Shown: positions 54,018 to 63,619 of the stretch, one piece after another | How positions within the stretch are numbered: position 1 is the stretch's first letter | Layout of the letters: every line of letters starts with the position of its first letter | NCBI GenBank assembly: GCA_022822725.1 | Contig: JAJEAN010000007.1 | Span: 1,313,045-1,377,044 of the forward strand | Origin: Candidatus Latescibacterota bacterium | Lineage (GTDB): Bacteria > JAAXHH01 | Reading direction: 5' to 3' | DNA length: 64,000 bases | The notes under the pieces: generated by a model | Seen by the model: only the letters and a program-made list of their open reading frames with translations | What the model was told of the DNA's origin: nothing | The model's database searches: none | Program-made: the position numbers and the translations under genes

Positions 54018-54845
54018 TCAGAAGTCCGCTATGGACGTCAGATAGTCGTAGCTCTGGCGGGCGGCGTCTTCGGGTTCCATGAGCTCGGCAAAGGCCTGGT
54101 GCACGGTGACGCAGCCGTCGTACCCGAGCTCTTCGAGCGTCCTCATGATGATGGGAAAGTCGATACCGCCCGTTTCCTGGAGTGGTACGGGGTCGTGGGG
54201 CGCGGGTCCCCTTACCCAGGTGTTCAGGACCATGGATCCATTGGGGTTCAGCCGGTGATTCTGCAGATAGACGTTGAAGAGCCAAGGCGCGAACCGCCTG
54301 ATTGTTTCCGGCCCGTAGTCCTGGCCGCACAGGTCGAGATTGGCCGGTTCATAGATGATGCCGAAGTTCGCCCGTCCCACGCGCTTGAGCACCGAGACGG
54401 ACTCCTCCACCGTCTCGAACAGGCTGCGGGTGTGGGACTGGTGGGCCAGCCGGATATTCCTTTCGGCCGCCTCGTCCGCGGCCCGCTGCGCCCAGGCGAT
54501 ATCGTCCTCCTTTTTCATGCCGATCCGGATGAGGTCGGCACCAAGCAGCGCGGTCAGGTCCAGGTAGGGCGTGATGTTCCGAAGGGCGTCCGGGGCGTGT
54601 TCGTCGTTCGCGGGTATGGGGATGTCGCCTGTCACCATGGAAACCGGCAGGCCCCGATCGTCCAGGATCTTCTTCACCCGCGTGATCTGTTCCAGCGGCG
54701 ACTTTATGCCCGCCTGCGATGCCCTCATGCACATCGCGGAATACCCGAGTTCCCGGGCCAGGTCGGCCAGGTGGTCCATGGATCGGTTGGCTTCTTCCTT
54801 GTTCAAGACGGATTCGGCGACGCGGACGGAAAGGGAGAGTTTCAT
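54018..54845 (-). CDS. Sugar phosphate isomerase/epimerase-like TIM barrel
   Basis: A 275-residue xylose-isomerase-like/AP-endonuclease-2 barrel (PF01261). It has MKLSLSVRVAES, LGADLIRIG, LAHQSHTRSLFET, the metal-site Glu in GIIYEPANLDLCG, and a final GYDGCVTVHQAFAEL. Family members are epimerases, isomerases or inosose dehydratases acting on sugars or polyols; the substrate is not readable. ATG at 54845 has GAGGT at a normal distance; 54851 is an alternative. Confidence 0.85.
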   Translation of the reverse strand: MKLSLSVRVAESVLNKEEANRSMDHLADLARELGYSAMCMRASQAGIKSPLEQITRVKKILDDRGLPVSMVTGDIPIPANDEHAPDALRNITPYLDLTALLGADLIRIGMKKEDDIAWAQRAADEAAERNIRLAHQSHTRSLFETVEESVSVLKRVGRANFGIIYEPANLDLCGQDYGPETIRRFAPWLFNVYLQNHRLNPNGSMVLNTWVRGPAPHDPVPLQETGGIDFPIIMRTLEELGYDGCVTVHQAFAELMEPEDAARQSYDYLTSIADF

Positions 54846-54948
54846 GAACATCTACCTCTTCAAATTAAAATCTGTTTTTCGTAATTTGGGTTTCTCAAGG
54901 GATACCATTGCCGGCATCACATGAGTAGTCTGTGATGACTCCATCAGC

Positions 54949-55554
54949 CTAACGCAACTGTACCTCGGCTCCACCAGGCAGCCGATACCCTATACAGGCC
55001 AGCACCTGGGCGGTGAAACGGTAGGTGAGTCCCCAGAGCACGGGCCCTTCGCCATCAAGGACGTCGATGGCGCATACTTCCCTTTCGCCCCATTCGCCCG
55101 TAACCGTGGTCGTAACGTGCCGGTGCTCATCCATCAGGTCGGCCAGCGGGAACCAGAACGCCCGCTGGATCTCATGGTTGAGGTTGGGTGCGGACCCGTT
55201 CGCCAGGTAGAACACGAAGCCGGCGACATGCACCTTGCTGAGATGGGTAGCCTGGTCGTCGAGGCGGCAGACGAAATCCGCATGGTCGAGATCGATGGCC
55301 GTTTCTTCCCGTGTTTCCCGGATGGCCGCATGCCGCGGGTTTTCATCGACAGCATCGATCTTCCCGCCAGGAAAACTGATATGGCCCGACCAGGGATCGC
55401 CCTCGCGTTGCGCGCGCTGGAGGAAGAGCAGATCCGTTCCTTTGCCCGTTCCTCGAAGAAGGACCGCTACGGCCGCCGTAAGCGCGCCGTCTTCTGGATC
55501 GAGCAGCCTGCCGGGCCTTTTTCTCAGATTTTCAACCAGGATTCCTGACTGCAT
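54949..55554 (-). CDS. Nudix hydrolase, CoA pyrophosphatase (NudL)-like
   Basis: A 201-residue Nudix enzyme with a complete Nudix box (GGKIDAVDENPRHAAIRETREETA) and the NudL/YeaB features ISFPGGKID before it and VFYLANG after it. NudL-type enzymes cleave CoA and its derivatives to phosphopantetheine and 3',5'-ADP. The ATG at 55554 abuts the first unit of a 20-nt tandem repeat that occupies its upstream region, and no ribosome site is visible. Confidence 0.85.
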   Translation of the reverse strand: MQSGILVENLRKRPGRLLDPEDGALTAAVAVLLRGTGKGTDLLFLQRAQREGDPWSGHISFPGGKIDAVDENPRHAAIRETREETAIDLDHADFVCRLDDQATHLSKVHVAGFVFYLANGSAPNLNHEIQRAFWFPLADLMDEHRHVTTTVTGEWGEREVCAIDVLDGEGPVLWGLTYRFTAQVLACIGYRLPGGAEVQLR

Positions 55555-55614
55555 CAAAGAACCAATACTCCAATCAATTTACCGTTGCTTCCATCAATGA
55601 ACCATTGCTCCCAT
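55555..55614. repeat. Degenerate 20-nt tandem repeat upstream of Nudix gene
   Basis: Three 20-nt units at 55555, 55575 and 55595 share CAA...ACC..T.CT.CCAT. They lie immediately upstream of the Nudix start, where a leader or ribosome site would be. Confidence 0.75.
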
Positions 55615-55669
55615 GGATCGCCACAGGTCCGGGGTGGCACAGGAACGGGTTTGGTGGGAAACGACCGTT

Positions 55670-56509
55670 TCAGGACCGGGCGAACACGACTTGGTTGCGC
55701 GGATGGTCGGCCCGCTGGCCCGGTCGCCTGTTTCCGAGGTTGGCATCGATGACCGGCCGGTTTTCCTCGCTGCATGCCGAGTCGTCGATAAGGAGGCCAT
55801 CCTCGTAGAAGGTGATGCCCAGGGCTTCACGTACGCGGCCCGACGTGTTGGCCCCCGCGCCGTGAACGACCCAGTGGCTGTGCAGGGTCGCGTCCCCGGC
55901 GGGAATCTCCTCTTCCACGACCGGTATCCGGTTCGAACGGATGTAGTCCTTGAAAAACGTTTCCGATTCGCGGTGTATCCCCCTGGGACCCAGCACGTTT
56001 TCCCTGTGGGTACCGCTTGCGAACCGAGGCGGCCCCATGTCGATGGTGACGTCCACGAGCGGGATCCACATGGTCAGGACGTGGTCTGTGCACAGTGGCC
56101 AGTGCGGACCATCCTGGTGCCAGGGCGTGATCCAGCTTTCGGGTTCCTTGAACATGGCCTTGTCGTAGTAGATGCGCACTGCATCCACGCCCATGAGGTC
56201 GGCTGCTATCCGGCCGAATCGGGGCGACTGGATGAACCGCGCGGCGCGCTCGTCCGCCTCTCTCAGGTTGAAGGTCTGCATGAACACGCGGGAGAAGTCG
56301 TCTTCGGCCCGGTCGCTCATCCTGGCCGTCCCTGCAAAGCGTTCGGTCGTGACCGATTTCAATACTCCTCGGCACTCGGCGATCTCTTCCCTCGTACAGA
56401 CGCCCCGGAGATGCACGTGACCTTTTTCGCGGTACTGCCTCACGTCTTCCGCGGACAGGGAATACAGGGTGGCTGTGTTCAGCCCACCGGATTGATTACC
56501 GTTGATCAT
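55670..56509 (-). CDS. PhyH-family dioxygenase (complete HxD triad)
   Basis: A 279-residue phytanoyl-CoA dioxygenase family protein. The iron ligands are all present: H131 and D133 in TPWHQDGPHWP and distal H216 in SHWVVHGAG, with the 2-oxoglutarate arginine downstream (GRVREALGITFY). It therefore is likely an active Fe(II)/2OG oxygenase, unlike the two HxG/HxA members elsewhere in the window. The substrate is unknown. The region in front of the start holds a 22-nt tandem repeat. Confidence 0.88.
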   Translation of the reverse strand: MINGNQSGGLNTATLYSLSAEDVRQYREKGHVHLRGVCTREEIAECRGVLKSVTTERFAGTARMSDRAEDDFSRVFMQTFNLREADERAARFIQSPRFGRIAADLMGVDAVRIYYDKAMFKEPESWITPWHQDGPHWPLCTDHVLTMWIPLVDVTIDMGPPRFASGTHRENVLGPRGIHRESETFFKDYIRSNRIPVVEEEIPAGDATLHSHWVVHGAGANTSGRVREALGITFYEDGLLIDDSACSEENRPVIDANLGNRRPGQRADHPRNQVVFARS

Positions 56510-56516
56510 CTCCGCA

Positions 56517-56626
56517 GATCCTCCACCCTACGGGCGTGGATCCTCCACTCTCCGGACGTGGAACCACCACCCGCCGGGTGCTGATCTTCCACCCTCCGGG
56601 CGCTGATTTTCCCTTCCGCGTGGCAT
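56517..56626. repeat. 22-nt tandem repeat upstream of PhyH gene
   Basis: Units begin at 56517, 56539, 56561, 56583 and, degenerate, 56605. The consensus is GATCCTCCACCCTCCGGGCGTG. It lies just upstream of the PhyH start, between divergent genes. Confidence 0.85.
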
Positions 56627-56749
56627 ACCTACCGGGATTTTCAAACAGGATACGGTCATCGGGCAACTAACAGGCTGGAACCGGGATGTCAAGGGGTTTG
56701 CCCTGCCGCCACGCACCGTCCCTGGCTACCGGCCCTCCGCTCCCCGCCC

Positions 56750-56778
56750 TTGACAGGACCGCCGGTTGGTCTTTACTT
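56750..56778 (+). promoter_or_regulatory. Promoter candidate for accA
   Basis: TTGACA at 56750-56755 with TTTACT/TTACTT 16-17 bases downstream (56772-56778), about 85 bases before the accA start. Confidence 0.5.
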
Positions 56779-56862
56779 GAAGGAACGCGGCGGGACTGCT
56801 CGATCGATATGTTTCCGCCGCGATTGCGTTTTAATGACGGATTGCAAAGCCCGGAGCATGCC

Positions 56863-57864
56863 ATGGAAGAGAACGGCCCGATTCTGGAGTTTGAAAAACC
56901 AATCTACGAGCTCGAGAAGCGCATAGAGGAAATGAGAAACTATGCGGTGACCGAGAACCTGGACGCACTGGCCGACGAGATCCAGCGTTTGGAACAGGAA
57001 GTGGAACGCCAGCGGCGAAAGACCTACTCCAGCCTGACCCGGTGGCAGCGCGTGCTTATCGCCCGCCATCCGAACCGCCCCCACACGCTCGACTACATCG
57101 ACGGGATGATGGAGGATTTCGTCGAACTGCACGGCGACCGGGCCTTTGGCGACGACAAGGCCATGGTCACGGGGCTGGCGAAAATGGACGGGCGGGCGAT
57201 CGCCGTGGTGGGACACCAGAAGGGGAAGAACACGAAGGAGAACGTGATGCGCAACTTCGGCATGGCGGGTCCCGAGGGATACCGCAAGGCCCTGCGCATC
57301 ATGAAGCTGGCCGAGAAATTCGACATGCCGGTCCTGTCCCTGGTCGATACCCCCGGAGCCTATCCGGGCGCGGGCGCCGAGGAGCGGGGCCAGGCAGAGG
57401 CGATCGCCCGGAACATCTACGAGATGGGACGCCTGCGCGTGCCGATCATCGTCATGGTGATCGGAGAAGGCGCCAGCGGCGGCGCCCTGGGCATCGGGGT
57501 GGGCGACCGCGTCATCATGATGGAGAACGCCTGGTATTCGGTCATCAGCCCAGAACCCTGTTCCACCATCCTGTGGAAGGACCAGGAGAAGGCGGCCGCC
57601 CGCAAGGCCGACTGCGCCGAGGCCCTTCGGCTCTCCGCCACCGACCTGCTGCAGTTCGGCGTCATCGACGAAATCGTGCCCGAACCCTTTGGCGGTGCCC
57701 ACCGCGACCACGGAACGGCTATTGCGAACGTCAGAAAATCCATCCTCAAGGCGTTGCACGAGGCGGGCGGACAGTCCGTCGAGGATCGCCTGGAAGCCCG
57801 GCTGGAGAAATACAGCAACATGGGCGCCTTCGATGTAGTTCCAGCCGCGGACGACCCGTCGTAA
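56863..57864 (+). CDS. accA: Acetyl-CoA carboxylase carboxyltransferase subunit alpha
   Basis: A 333-residue AccA. It has the N-terminal helical segment ([19 protein letters not shown]), [42 protein letters not shown], and [18 protein letters not shown] forming the oxyanion site. With AccD it transfers the carboxyl group from biotin to acetyl-CoA in the first step of fatty-acid synthesis. ATG at 56863 has CGGAG seven bases upstream; the longer frame from 56686 is non-coding in character. accD is not in the window. Confidence 0.95.
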   Translation: MEENGPILEFEKPIYELEKRIEEMRNYAVTENLDALADEIQRLEQEVERQRRKTYSSLTRWQRVLIARHPNRPHTLDYIDGMMEDFVELHGDRAFGDDKAMVTGLAKMDGRAIAVVGHQKGKNTKENVMRNFGMAGPEGYRKALRIMKLAEKFDMPVLSLVDTPGAYPGAGAEERGQAEAIARNIYEMGRLRVPIIVMVIGEGASGGALGIGVGDRVIMMENAWYSVISPEPCSTILWKDQEKAAARKADCAEALRLSATDLLQFGVIDEIVPEPFGGAHRDHGTAIANVRKSILKALHEAGGQSVEDRLEARLEKYSNMGAFDVVPAADDPS

Positions 57865-57887
57865 GCCGGAACCCGGGAGCGGGATCC

Positions 57888-59075
57888 TTGTTAAAGGCCA
57901 TCACAGGCGGCTCGATCATCACCGGGAAGGGCGAGGCGCCGATTCCCGGCGGGCTGATCCTGGTGGACGGCAACCGGATCCATGCCGTCGGTTCCCGAGA
58001 CAACCTCTCCATTCCCCGCGACGCGGATGTCGTCGACCTGGGCACGGCCACGCTTCTTCCAGGTCTCATCGATACCCACGTACATCTCGTCATGAACGCG
58101 AAGGCGGACTGCGTCACCTCCCTGGCGCACAAAAGCGCCGTGGAATCCGTGGTCGAGGCCGCAGGGAACGCACGAGCCGCCCTGCGGGGCGGGGTAACGA
58201 CCGTTCGTGACTGCGCCGACGTGTTCGGTGTGACGCTGACGCTGAAGCGGGCTGTCGACGCAGGTCACCTCGATGGTCCGCGCATTCTCGCCTGCGGCCT
58301 GCCCATCACCACGACGGCGGGTCACCTCCACTACATGGGGATCAGCGCGGACAGCACGGAGGAGGTGCTGAAGGCTGTGCGCACGGTGGTCGCCATGGGC
58401 GTGGACTGGGTCAAGGTGTGCGCGACCGGCGGCGGGTTGACCCCCGGCAGCAACGTGCACCGCGCCCAGTATTCGGCGGAAACGCTGTCGGCCCTCGTCC
58501 AGGACGCCCATCGCCTGGGGAGGAAGGTCGCCGCCCACGCCCACGGGACCGAGGGCATCATGCACTGTGCCATCGCCGGCACGGACAGCATCGAGCACTG
58601 TTCGTGGATGGAGGAGGTAGAAGGCCACCGCTACGACGAGGATGCCGTCGATCTGATCCGGAAGAAGGGGCTTTACGTCAGCCACACGATTACCGGTCCG
58701 AGGACGGGTTCACCGGAAGAGCTTGAAGAACTGCTCGAGAGCGAGTACGGCGAACGGTACGCCCTGTTGCGGCGCACGATGGAGGAAGGCGTGCGCATGG
58801 TCATATCCAGCGACGCGGGCGTCCCGGACACGCGTTTCGAGGATTTCGGCGGAAGCCTGGTCATCGCCGTCAAGTGCTGCGGCTTCTCGCCCATGGGCGC
58901 CATCATTGCCTCCACCAGCCGGGCCGCCGAGATGCTGGGGATGGAAGACCGTGTGGGATCCCTGGAACCCGGCAAGTTCGCGGATATCCTTGCTGTCGAT
59001 GGAGATCCGCTGCAGGACATCAGCGCCATCCGCCGGATCGTCGGCGTGTTCAAGGACGGCCGCCGGTTTGTGTGA
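57888..59075 (+). CDS. Amidohydrolase-superfamily protein
   Basis: A 395-residue metal-dependent hydrolase. The N-terminal strand-rich domain ends with LLPGLIDTHVHLVMN, giving the HxH metal motif. The carboxylated-Lys position is probably in DWVKVCATGG, with AHAHGTEG and ISSDAGVPDTR supplying His and Asp. The C-terminal EPGKFADILAVDGDPL closes the fold. It resembles imidazolonepropionase-like/prolidase-type amidohydrolases (Xaa-Pro or enamine substrates). The start is TTG at 57888, with GGGAG at 57875. It follows accA by 23 bases. Confidence 0.88.
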   Translation: MLKAITGGSIITGKGEAPIPGGLILVDGNRIHAVGSRDNLSIPRDADVVDLGTATLLPGLIDTHVHLVMNAKADCVTSLAHKSAVESVVEAAGNARAALRGGVTTVRDCADVFGVTLTLKRAVDAGHLDGPRILACGLPITTTAGHLHYMGISADSTEEVLKAVRTVVAMGVDWVKVCATGGGLTPGSNVHRAQYSAETLSALVQDAHRLGRKVAAHAHGTEGIMHCAIAGTDSIEHCSWMEEVEGHRYDEDAVDLIRKKGLYVSHTITGPRTGSPEELEELLESEYGERYALLRRTMEEGVRMVISSDAGVPDTRFEDFGGSLVIAVKCCGFSPMGAIIASTSRAAEMLGMEDRVGSLEPGKFADILAVDGDPLQDISAIRRIVGVFKDGRRFV

Positions 59076-59143
59076 TCGGCGCGCCATCTTTCCTGAATAT
59101 ACCTCCTGTATCTACAATGTATCTATAGAGTCTACTGCGAGCG

Positions 59144-60331
59144 TCACGCGAGCGTCCGGGGTTTCAACGCGCCCGGCCGGTTGAATCGCTCGAGGCCGAA
59201 CAGGCTCGTGTCGACCGGCGGCCTTTCGTCGAACAGCCGGGCGGCCAGGATCTCGCCCAGCACCGGGCCGAATTTGAACCCGTGGCCCGAAAACCCCGCG
59301 GCCAGCACCACGTTGTCATGTTCCGGATGGCGGTCCAGGATGAAATGGTAGTCCGCCGAGTTCGTGTACAGGCAGTGCTTCACGGCGACTGGATCCGGCG
59401 ACAGGTGAGGGCATCGCCGGCCGATGAAATCCTGTACGGCGGCGAGATTGGCGCGGTCCACTTCTTCGGGATCGTCGGCTTCAACGATCCGGCCGGTTCG
59501 GTGGCAGCCGGCTTTCACGCCAGGCACCCGCACCTGGGGTACGCAGTAGAAAGGATCGGGCGTGTGGTAATCGATCACGTTCGGCATGGCGCCCGCCTCG
59601 TGGGGAACCGGCCCTGCCTGCGGAAAATAAGCCAGCAACTCGCGAGTGACCACCAGCGAAGCGTCGAGCCCCAGCGCGTCGAGCCCCAGTGCGTCGAACC
59701 ACCGGCCCGTCCAGCCGCCTGTCGCCAGCACGAGACGGGTACCTGACCAGGTTCGTCCGTCCGAAGTCCTGACCTCCACGCTATCGGCACCCGGCAGTAA
59801 CGAGACGACTTCCGTTTCCGTCCGCGCGTCCACGCCGTCTTCCCGGGCACAGTCCCACAGACTCCGGACCACCTCGTCGGCGAATAGTACCGCGCTGTCG
59901 GGCTGGTAGATGGCTTCGCTGAGCTGCGGCAGGTTCAGCTGCGGGAAACGGCGCGCAAAGGAAGATTCCGCCAGCCGCTCGAAGGGAAGACCGCAATCCC
60001 GCAACCGGGTTTCCAGGGTCTCCAGCACCTCCGCGTCGGCAGGCGCCAGGTTGCAGATGCCGGTCTGCCTGAATACCGGTTTGCCCAGGCGCTTCGCGAG
60101 ATCTTCCCAGGCCCGGAACGCCCGGGCCGCCATTTCGACGTAAACGGTTTCTTCATAGTCGAAGCGGATCATCCGGCTGTCGCCGTGGGAACTGCCGTGC
60201 TCGTGGGCGGGTGTAAACCGTTCGAGCAGGAGGACGCGCAGTCCGCGCCCGGCGAGCACACAGGCCGTAGAGATACCGACGATTCCTCCGCCGACTATGA
60301 TCGCGTCGTACCGGCCTGCCTGCGGTCTCAA
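59144..60331 (-). CDS. Monomeric sarcosine oxidase/N-methyltryptophan oxidase-like
   Basis: A 395-residue flavoenzyme. The FAD motif is AIIVGGGIVGISTACVLAGRG. HGSSHGDSRMIR is the MSOX/MTOX signature. A Cys in VKHCLYTNSAD is at the position used for covalent FAD in this family. AGFSGHGFKFGPVLGE is near the end. These enzymes oxidise N-methyl amino acids to formaldehyde and the amino acid with O2. A 15-nt duplication at 59661-59690 gives ALGLDALGLDA. Its start overlaps the stop of the upstream Gfo/Idh/MocA gene by 4 bases. Confidence 0.88.
   Translation of the reverse strand: MRPQAGRYDAIIVGGGIVGISTACVLAGRGLRVLLLERFTPAHEHGSSHGDSRMIRFDYEETVYVEMAARAFRAWEDLAKRLGKPVFRQTGICNLAPADAEVLETLETRLRDCGLPFERLAESSFARRFPQLNLPQLSEAIYQPDSAVLFADEVVRSLWDCAREDGVDARTETEVVSLLPGADSVEVRTSDGRTWSGTRLVLATGGWTGRWFDALGLDALGLDASLVVTRELLAYFPQAGPVPHEAGAMPNVIDYHTPDPFYCVPQVRVPGVKAGCHRTGRIVEADDPEEVDRANLAAVQDFIGRRCPHLSPDPVAVKHCLYTNSADYHFILDRHPEHDNVVLAAGFSGHGFKFGPVLGEILAARLFDERPPVDTSLFGLERFNRPGALKPRTLA
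59661..59690. repeat. In-frame 15-nt tandem duplication
   Basis: Two 15-nt units (59661-59675, 59676-59690), differing at the last base, inside the sarcosine-oxidase-like gene; a third diverged copy follows. Confidence 0.8.
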
Positions 60332-61323
60332 GACAGGCCCCGGGTCGCGCGGAGGAGCGTTTCCTGCACGAGCAGTTCGTGGGCAAGGGGTCGGTCCGGC
60401 GGTTGTTCACCGGAAATCGCCTTCAGGAACGATGCCAGTTCGAGGTCGTAGAGCGCCTGCCGACTGCGACCGTTCACGGCTACGCGGGATTCTCCTGCCG
60501 GATAGCCGTCCCGGGCTTCGGCCAGGACCAGCCGGATCTCCGTGCCCGGTTCGAAGGGTTCCAGGAGTATGGCGCTGCCTTCCGTCCCGTACACCTCGAA
60601 GCGACGGGCCGGCGGCGCCGGTTCCATGGCGGCGATGTCGACCGTGGCCATGGCGTGCTCGTATTCGAATACGCCCAGCCCGTTGTCCGTGAACGCGGGG
60701 ACCTCCCCGGTTTCGTTGCGGAGGAAGGCGGTCACCCTGGACGGACGGCCGAGGATCCAGACCACCTGGTCGAGCATATGGCCGGCCAGGTCGTAGAATA
60801 TGCCTCCACGATGGCTGCTGATCACTTCACGGGACGAAACCGGGACGTTGGTCGACATGTGCGCCCGGATCGAAAACACGTTGCCCAGAACGCCGGACCG
60901 GGCCCAGTCGGCAATCTTGCAGAACCCGTCGTGATATCGGAACATGTATCCCATCTGCATCTGGAGACCCGCCTGCTCAGCCAGGGCAACCACCCGCTGC
61001 CAGGCCGGCCAGTCGTCGCCGGCGGGCTTATCGTACCAGGCATGCTTGCCGGCGCGGACGATCTCTTCCGTCTGGGCCAGGCTTTCATCATTTCGGCCTT
61101 CAGACGCTATGGCCGCGATGCCGGGATCACCGAGCATGTCCTCCATGCGGTCGAACCAGCGGATGCCCTCGTAAGGCCCGCCTGTCTGCGCCATGGCGTC
61201 CCGTCGCGCCTGGTCCGGTTCATATACCCCGACGCACTCGACGCCGGGGTCGGTCAACATGGACTGAAGCTTGCCTGCGGCATGCCCGTGGCCGGTGCCG
61301 TACTGTGCCATGCGTATCGCCAT
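60328..61323 (-). CDS. Gfo/Idh/MocA-family oxidoreductase
   Basis: A 331-residue NAD(P)-dependent dehydrogenase-like protein. The N-terminal Rossmann domain starts IRMAQYGTGHGHAAGK. The EKP motif is changed to DKPAG (WYDKPAGDDWP). The C-terminal domain carries GGIFYDLAGHMLDQVVWILG with the catalytic-type D...H pair. The family oxidises or reduces sugars, inositols and related compounds. It is coupled by a 4-base overlap to the sarcosine-oxidase-like gene. Confidence 0.88.
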   Translation of the reverse strand: MAIRMAQYGTGHGHAAGKLQSMLTDPGVECVGVYEPDQARRDAMAQTGGPYEGIRWFDRMEDMLGDPGIAAIASEGRNDESLAQTEEIVRAGKHAWYDKPAGDDWPAWQRVVALAEQAGLQMQMGYMFRYHDGFCKIADWARSGVLGNVFSIRAHMSTNVPVSSREVISSHRGGIFYDLAGHMLDQVVWILGRPSRVTAFLRNETGEVPAFTDNGLGVFEYEHAMATVDIAAMEPAPPARRFEVYGTEGSAILLEPFEPGTEIRLVLAEARDGYPAGESRVAVNGRSRQALYDLELASFLKAISGEQPPDRPLAHELLVQETLLRATRGLS

Positions 61324-61434
61324 TTCGGATTCCTCTATGTGCGGATAGGTGCGGAGTGTGGTAGAACTGCAGCGTTACCGGGAAGTAACCAGCGGACCGG
61401 ACGGCGTCAAGCGAAAACAGGGAGGACAACGGTC

Positions 61435-61463
61435 TTGACAAGCCACCTGGTTTCCGCTACGTT
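61435..61463 (+). promoter_or_regulatory. Promoter candidate for PhyH-enolase operon
   Basis: TTGACA (61435-61440), exactly 17 bases, TACGTT (61458-61463), 64 bases before the PhyH start at 61527. Confidence 0.55.
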
Positions 61464-61526
61464 CGCACCAATCTTTCCACGATCCTGAAGCGCAATGAAA
61501 TCCGAATACGAACAGGGAGCCGCAGG

Positions 61527-62375
61527 ATGATCCTGACCCAGGCGCAGATCGACACTTTCAGGGAGGTCGGTTTCCTCAACGTGGGCCGTGTATACAGCGA
61601 TGCTGAGGCCGACGCGTTGCGGGAACGCCTGATGACGGTCATCGCCGGCACTTCCCGAGGCCGGGCCGAAGCGGTCCGGAACCTGAGCGGCGAAGAACTG
61701 GAGGCGGAAAGAGACGTCGTAATACAGGTGGTAAACACCTGGCAGGCCGATGACGGATTCCGCGCCCATCTGTACCAGCCGGAGATCTGCCGCATGGCCT
61801 GTGAACTGATCGGCACCGACGTGCTGCGGGTGTGGCACGACCAGATCCAGTACAAGCCTCCCCGGCGCGGCGGCGCGACGGACTGGCACCAGGATCATCC
61901 CTACTGGCCGATCATCCAGCCGCCCGACCTGGTGAGCGCCTGGGTAGCCCTGGACGACGCTACCATCGAGAACGGCTGCATGCGCATGGTCCCGCGAAGC
62001 CACCATTGGGGACCCCACAAGGGCGGGACGATCGGAACGAACGAAGACGGTTTCACGCCGGATCCCGATCTTTCCCTCATCCCGGTTGACGAAGAGGTGG
62101 GAATCGTCCCCTGCGAAGTCAGAAAAGGCGAATGCATGTTCCACCACTGCCTGACCTGGCACGGCAGTCCGCCCAACCCTTCGGAAAACGGCCGCCCGGC
62201 GATCGCGGTGCACTACATGCCCGGTTGGACGAAGTATGAACCTTCCAGGGGCCACATCATGGAGCGCCGGGTCGACGTTGAGCCCGGCGAACTCCTGACC
62301 GGCCATTACTTCCCCACCGTGTGGGACCACGGCCCCGTCGAACCGCCGGCACACTGGTCCGAGGAACAGGCATGA
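61527..62375 (+). CDS. PhyH-family dioxygenase (complete HxD triad)
   Basis: A 282-residue phytanoyl-CoA dioxygenase family protein. H121 and D123 are in ATDWHQDHPYWP, the distal His is H212 in CLTWHGSPPN, and a 2-oxoglutarate arginine follows in GRPAIAVHYMP. It is likely an active Fe(II)/2OG oxygenase of unknown substrate. It overlaps the enolase-superfamily gene by 4 bases (ATGA). The same gene order and overlap type occur at 4991-7059. Confidence 0.9.
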   Translation: MILTQAQIDTFREVGFLNVGRVYSDAEADALRERLMTVIAGTSRGRAEAVRNLSGEELEAERDVVIQVVNTWQADDGFRAHLYQPEICRMACELIGTDVLRVWHDQIQYKPPRRGGATDWHQDHPYWPIIQPPDLVSAWVALDDATIENGCMRMVPRSHHWGPHKGGTIGTNEDGFTPDPDLSLIPVDEEVGIVPCEVRKGECMFHHCLTWHGSPPNPSENGRPAIAVHYMPGWTKYEPSRGHIMERRVDVEPGELLTGHYFPTVWDHGPVEPPAHWSEEQA

Positions 62376-63619
62376 GCGTAGAGGCCAGTGTCAATACCGC
62401 TTCCCGGCCCAGCGATCTGCGTATCACCGACATGCGCACGGTGACGATCGGCGCGTCGACCATCATCCGGCTCGACACCAATCAGGATATCCACGGCCTG
62501 GGAGAAGTGCGGGACGGCGCCAGCAAGACCTATGCCCTCGCGCTCAAGTCGCGCATCCTGGGCGAGAACCCATGCGACGTGGACAGGATCTTCCGCAAGA
62601 TCCGTCAGTTCGGCCATCACGCACGGCAGGCCGGCGGCGTCTGCGCCATCGAGATGGCCCTGATGGATCTCGCGGGCAAGGCCTACGGCGTGCCCGCATA
62701 TCAGCTGGCCGGTGGCAAGTTCAGGGACAAGGTGCGTATCTACTGCGATACCACTACGTCCCCGGACCCCGGCGAGATGGGCCGGCGCCTGAAGGAACGC
62801 ATGGACCGGGGGTTCACGTTCCTGAAGATGGACGTGGGCATCGGCCTGCTGAAGGATACGCCCGGTACGCTTGCGGCCCCTTCCGGGATGCTGGACACCG
62901 TGCACATCATGCATCCCTTCACGGGCATCAGGCTGACGGACAAAGGCATCGGCCTGCTGTCGGACTACGTGGCGGGCGTACGCGACATCGTCGGTTACGA
63001 GATCCCTCTCGCCGTCGACCACTTCGGCCACATCGGCGTGGAGGACTGCATCCGCCTGGGCAAGGCACTGGACCGGTACAACCTGGCCTGGTACGAGGAC
63101 ATGGTGCCGTGGCAGTTCACCGAGCAGTACGTCCGGTTGCGCGACGCCTGCGATACGCCGATCTGCACGGGGGAGGACATCTATCTCAGGGAAGGGTTCA
63201 TGGATCTCTTCGAACACCGGGCCATATCCGTGTGCCATCCCGACCTGGCCACTTCCGGCGGCATACTGGAGACCAAGAAGATCGGCGATACCGCCCAGGA
63301 ATACGGCATCTCCATGGCACTGCACATGTCCGCCATGCCGGTCGCCCAGATGGCCAGCGTGCACTGTGCCGCGGCCACGGAGAACTTCATTGCCCTCGAA
63401 CACCATCACGTGGACGTGCCCTGGTGGGGCGACATCGTAACCGGACTGCCGGATCCGGTGATCCAGGACGGGTTCATGGCCGTGCCGGACGCGCCGGGAC
63501 TGGGCATCGAATTGAACGAAGAGGCCATACGGGCGCACATCAGCAGTAAGGACCCGGGATACTTCGAACCCACCGACGAGTGGAACGACCTGCGATCCCA
63601 CGACCGCCTGTGGAGTTGA
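62372..63619 (+). CDS. Mandelate racemase/enolase-superfamily enzyme, second copy
   Basis: A 415-residue enolase-superfamily enzyme. Metal ligands are visible in AVDHFGHIG (Asp), AWYEDMVPW (Glu) and CTGEDIYLREG (Glu); the Lys region is FLKMDVGIG; His and Asp of the mandelate racemase type are in ALHMSAMP and CHPDLATSGG. Overall it resembles the protein at 4991 (IHGLGEVRDG, DPxVIQDGF and the late aspartates), so the two are paralogues. ATG at 62372, with GAGGAA upstream, overlaps the PhyH stop. The gene end (codons DRLWS and stop) is repeated twice more downstream. Confidence 0.92.
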   Translation: MSVEASVNTASRPSDLRITDMRTVTIGASTIIRLDTNQDIHGLGEVRDGASKTYALALKSRILGENPCDVDRIFRKIRQFGHHARQAGGVCAIEMALMDLAGKAYGVPAYQLAGGKFRDKVRIYCDTTTSPDPGEMGRRLKERMDRGFTFLKMDVGIGLLKDTPGTLAAPSGMLDTVHIMHPFTGIRLTDKGIGLLSDYVAGVRDIVGYEIPLAVDHFGHIGVEDCIRLGKALDRYNLAWYEDMVPWQFTEQYVRLRDACDTPICTGEDIYLREGFMDLFEHRAISVCHPDLATSGGILETKKIGDTAQEYGISMALHMSAMPVAQMASVHCAAATENFIALEHHHVDVPWWGDIVTGLPDPVIQDGFMAVPDAPGLGIELNEEAIRAHISSKDPGYFEPTDEWNDLRSHDRLWS

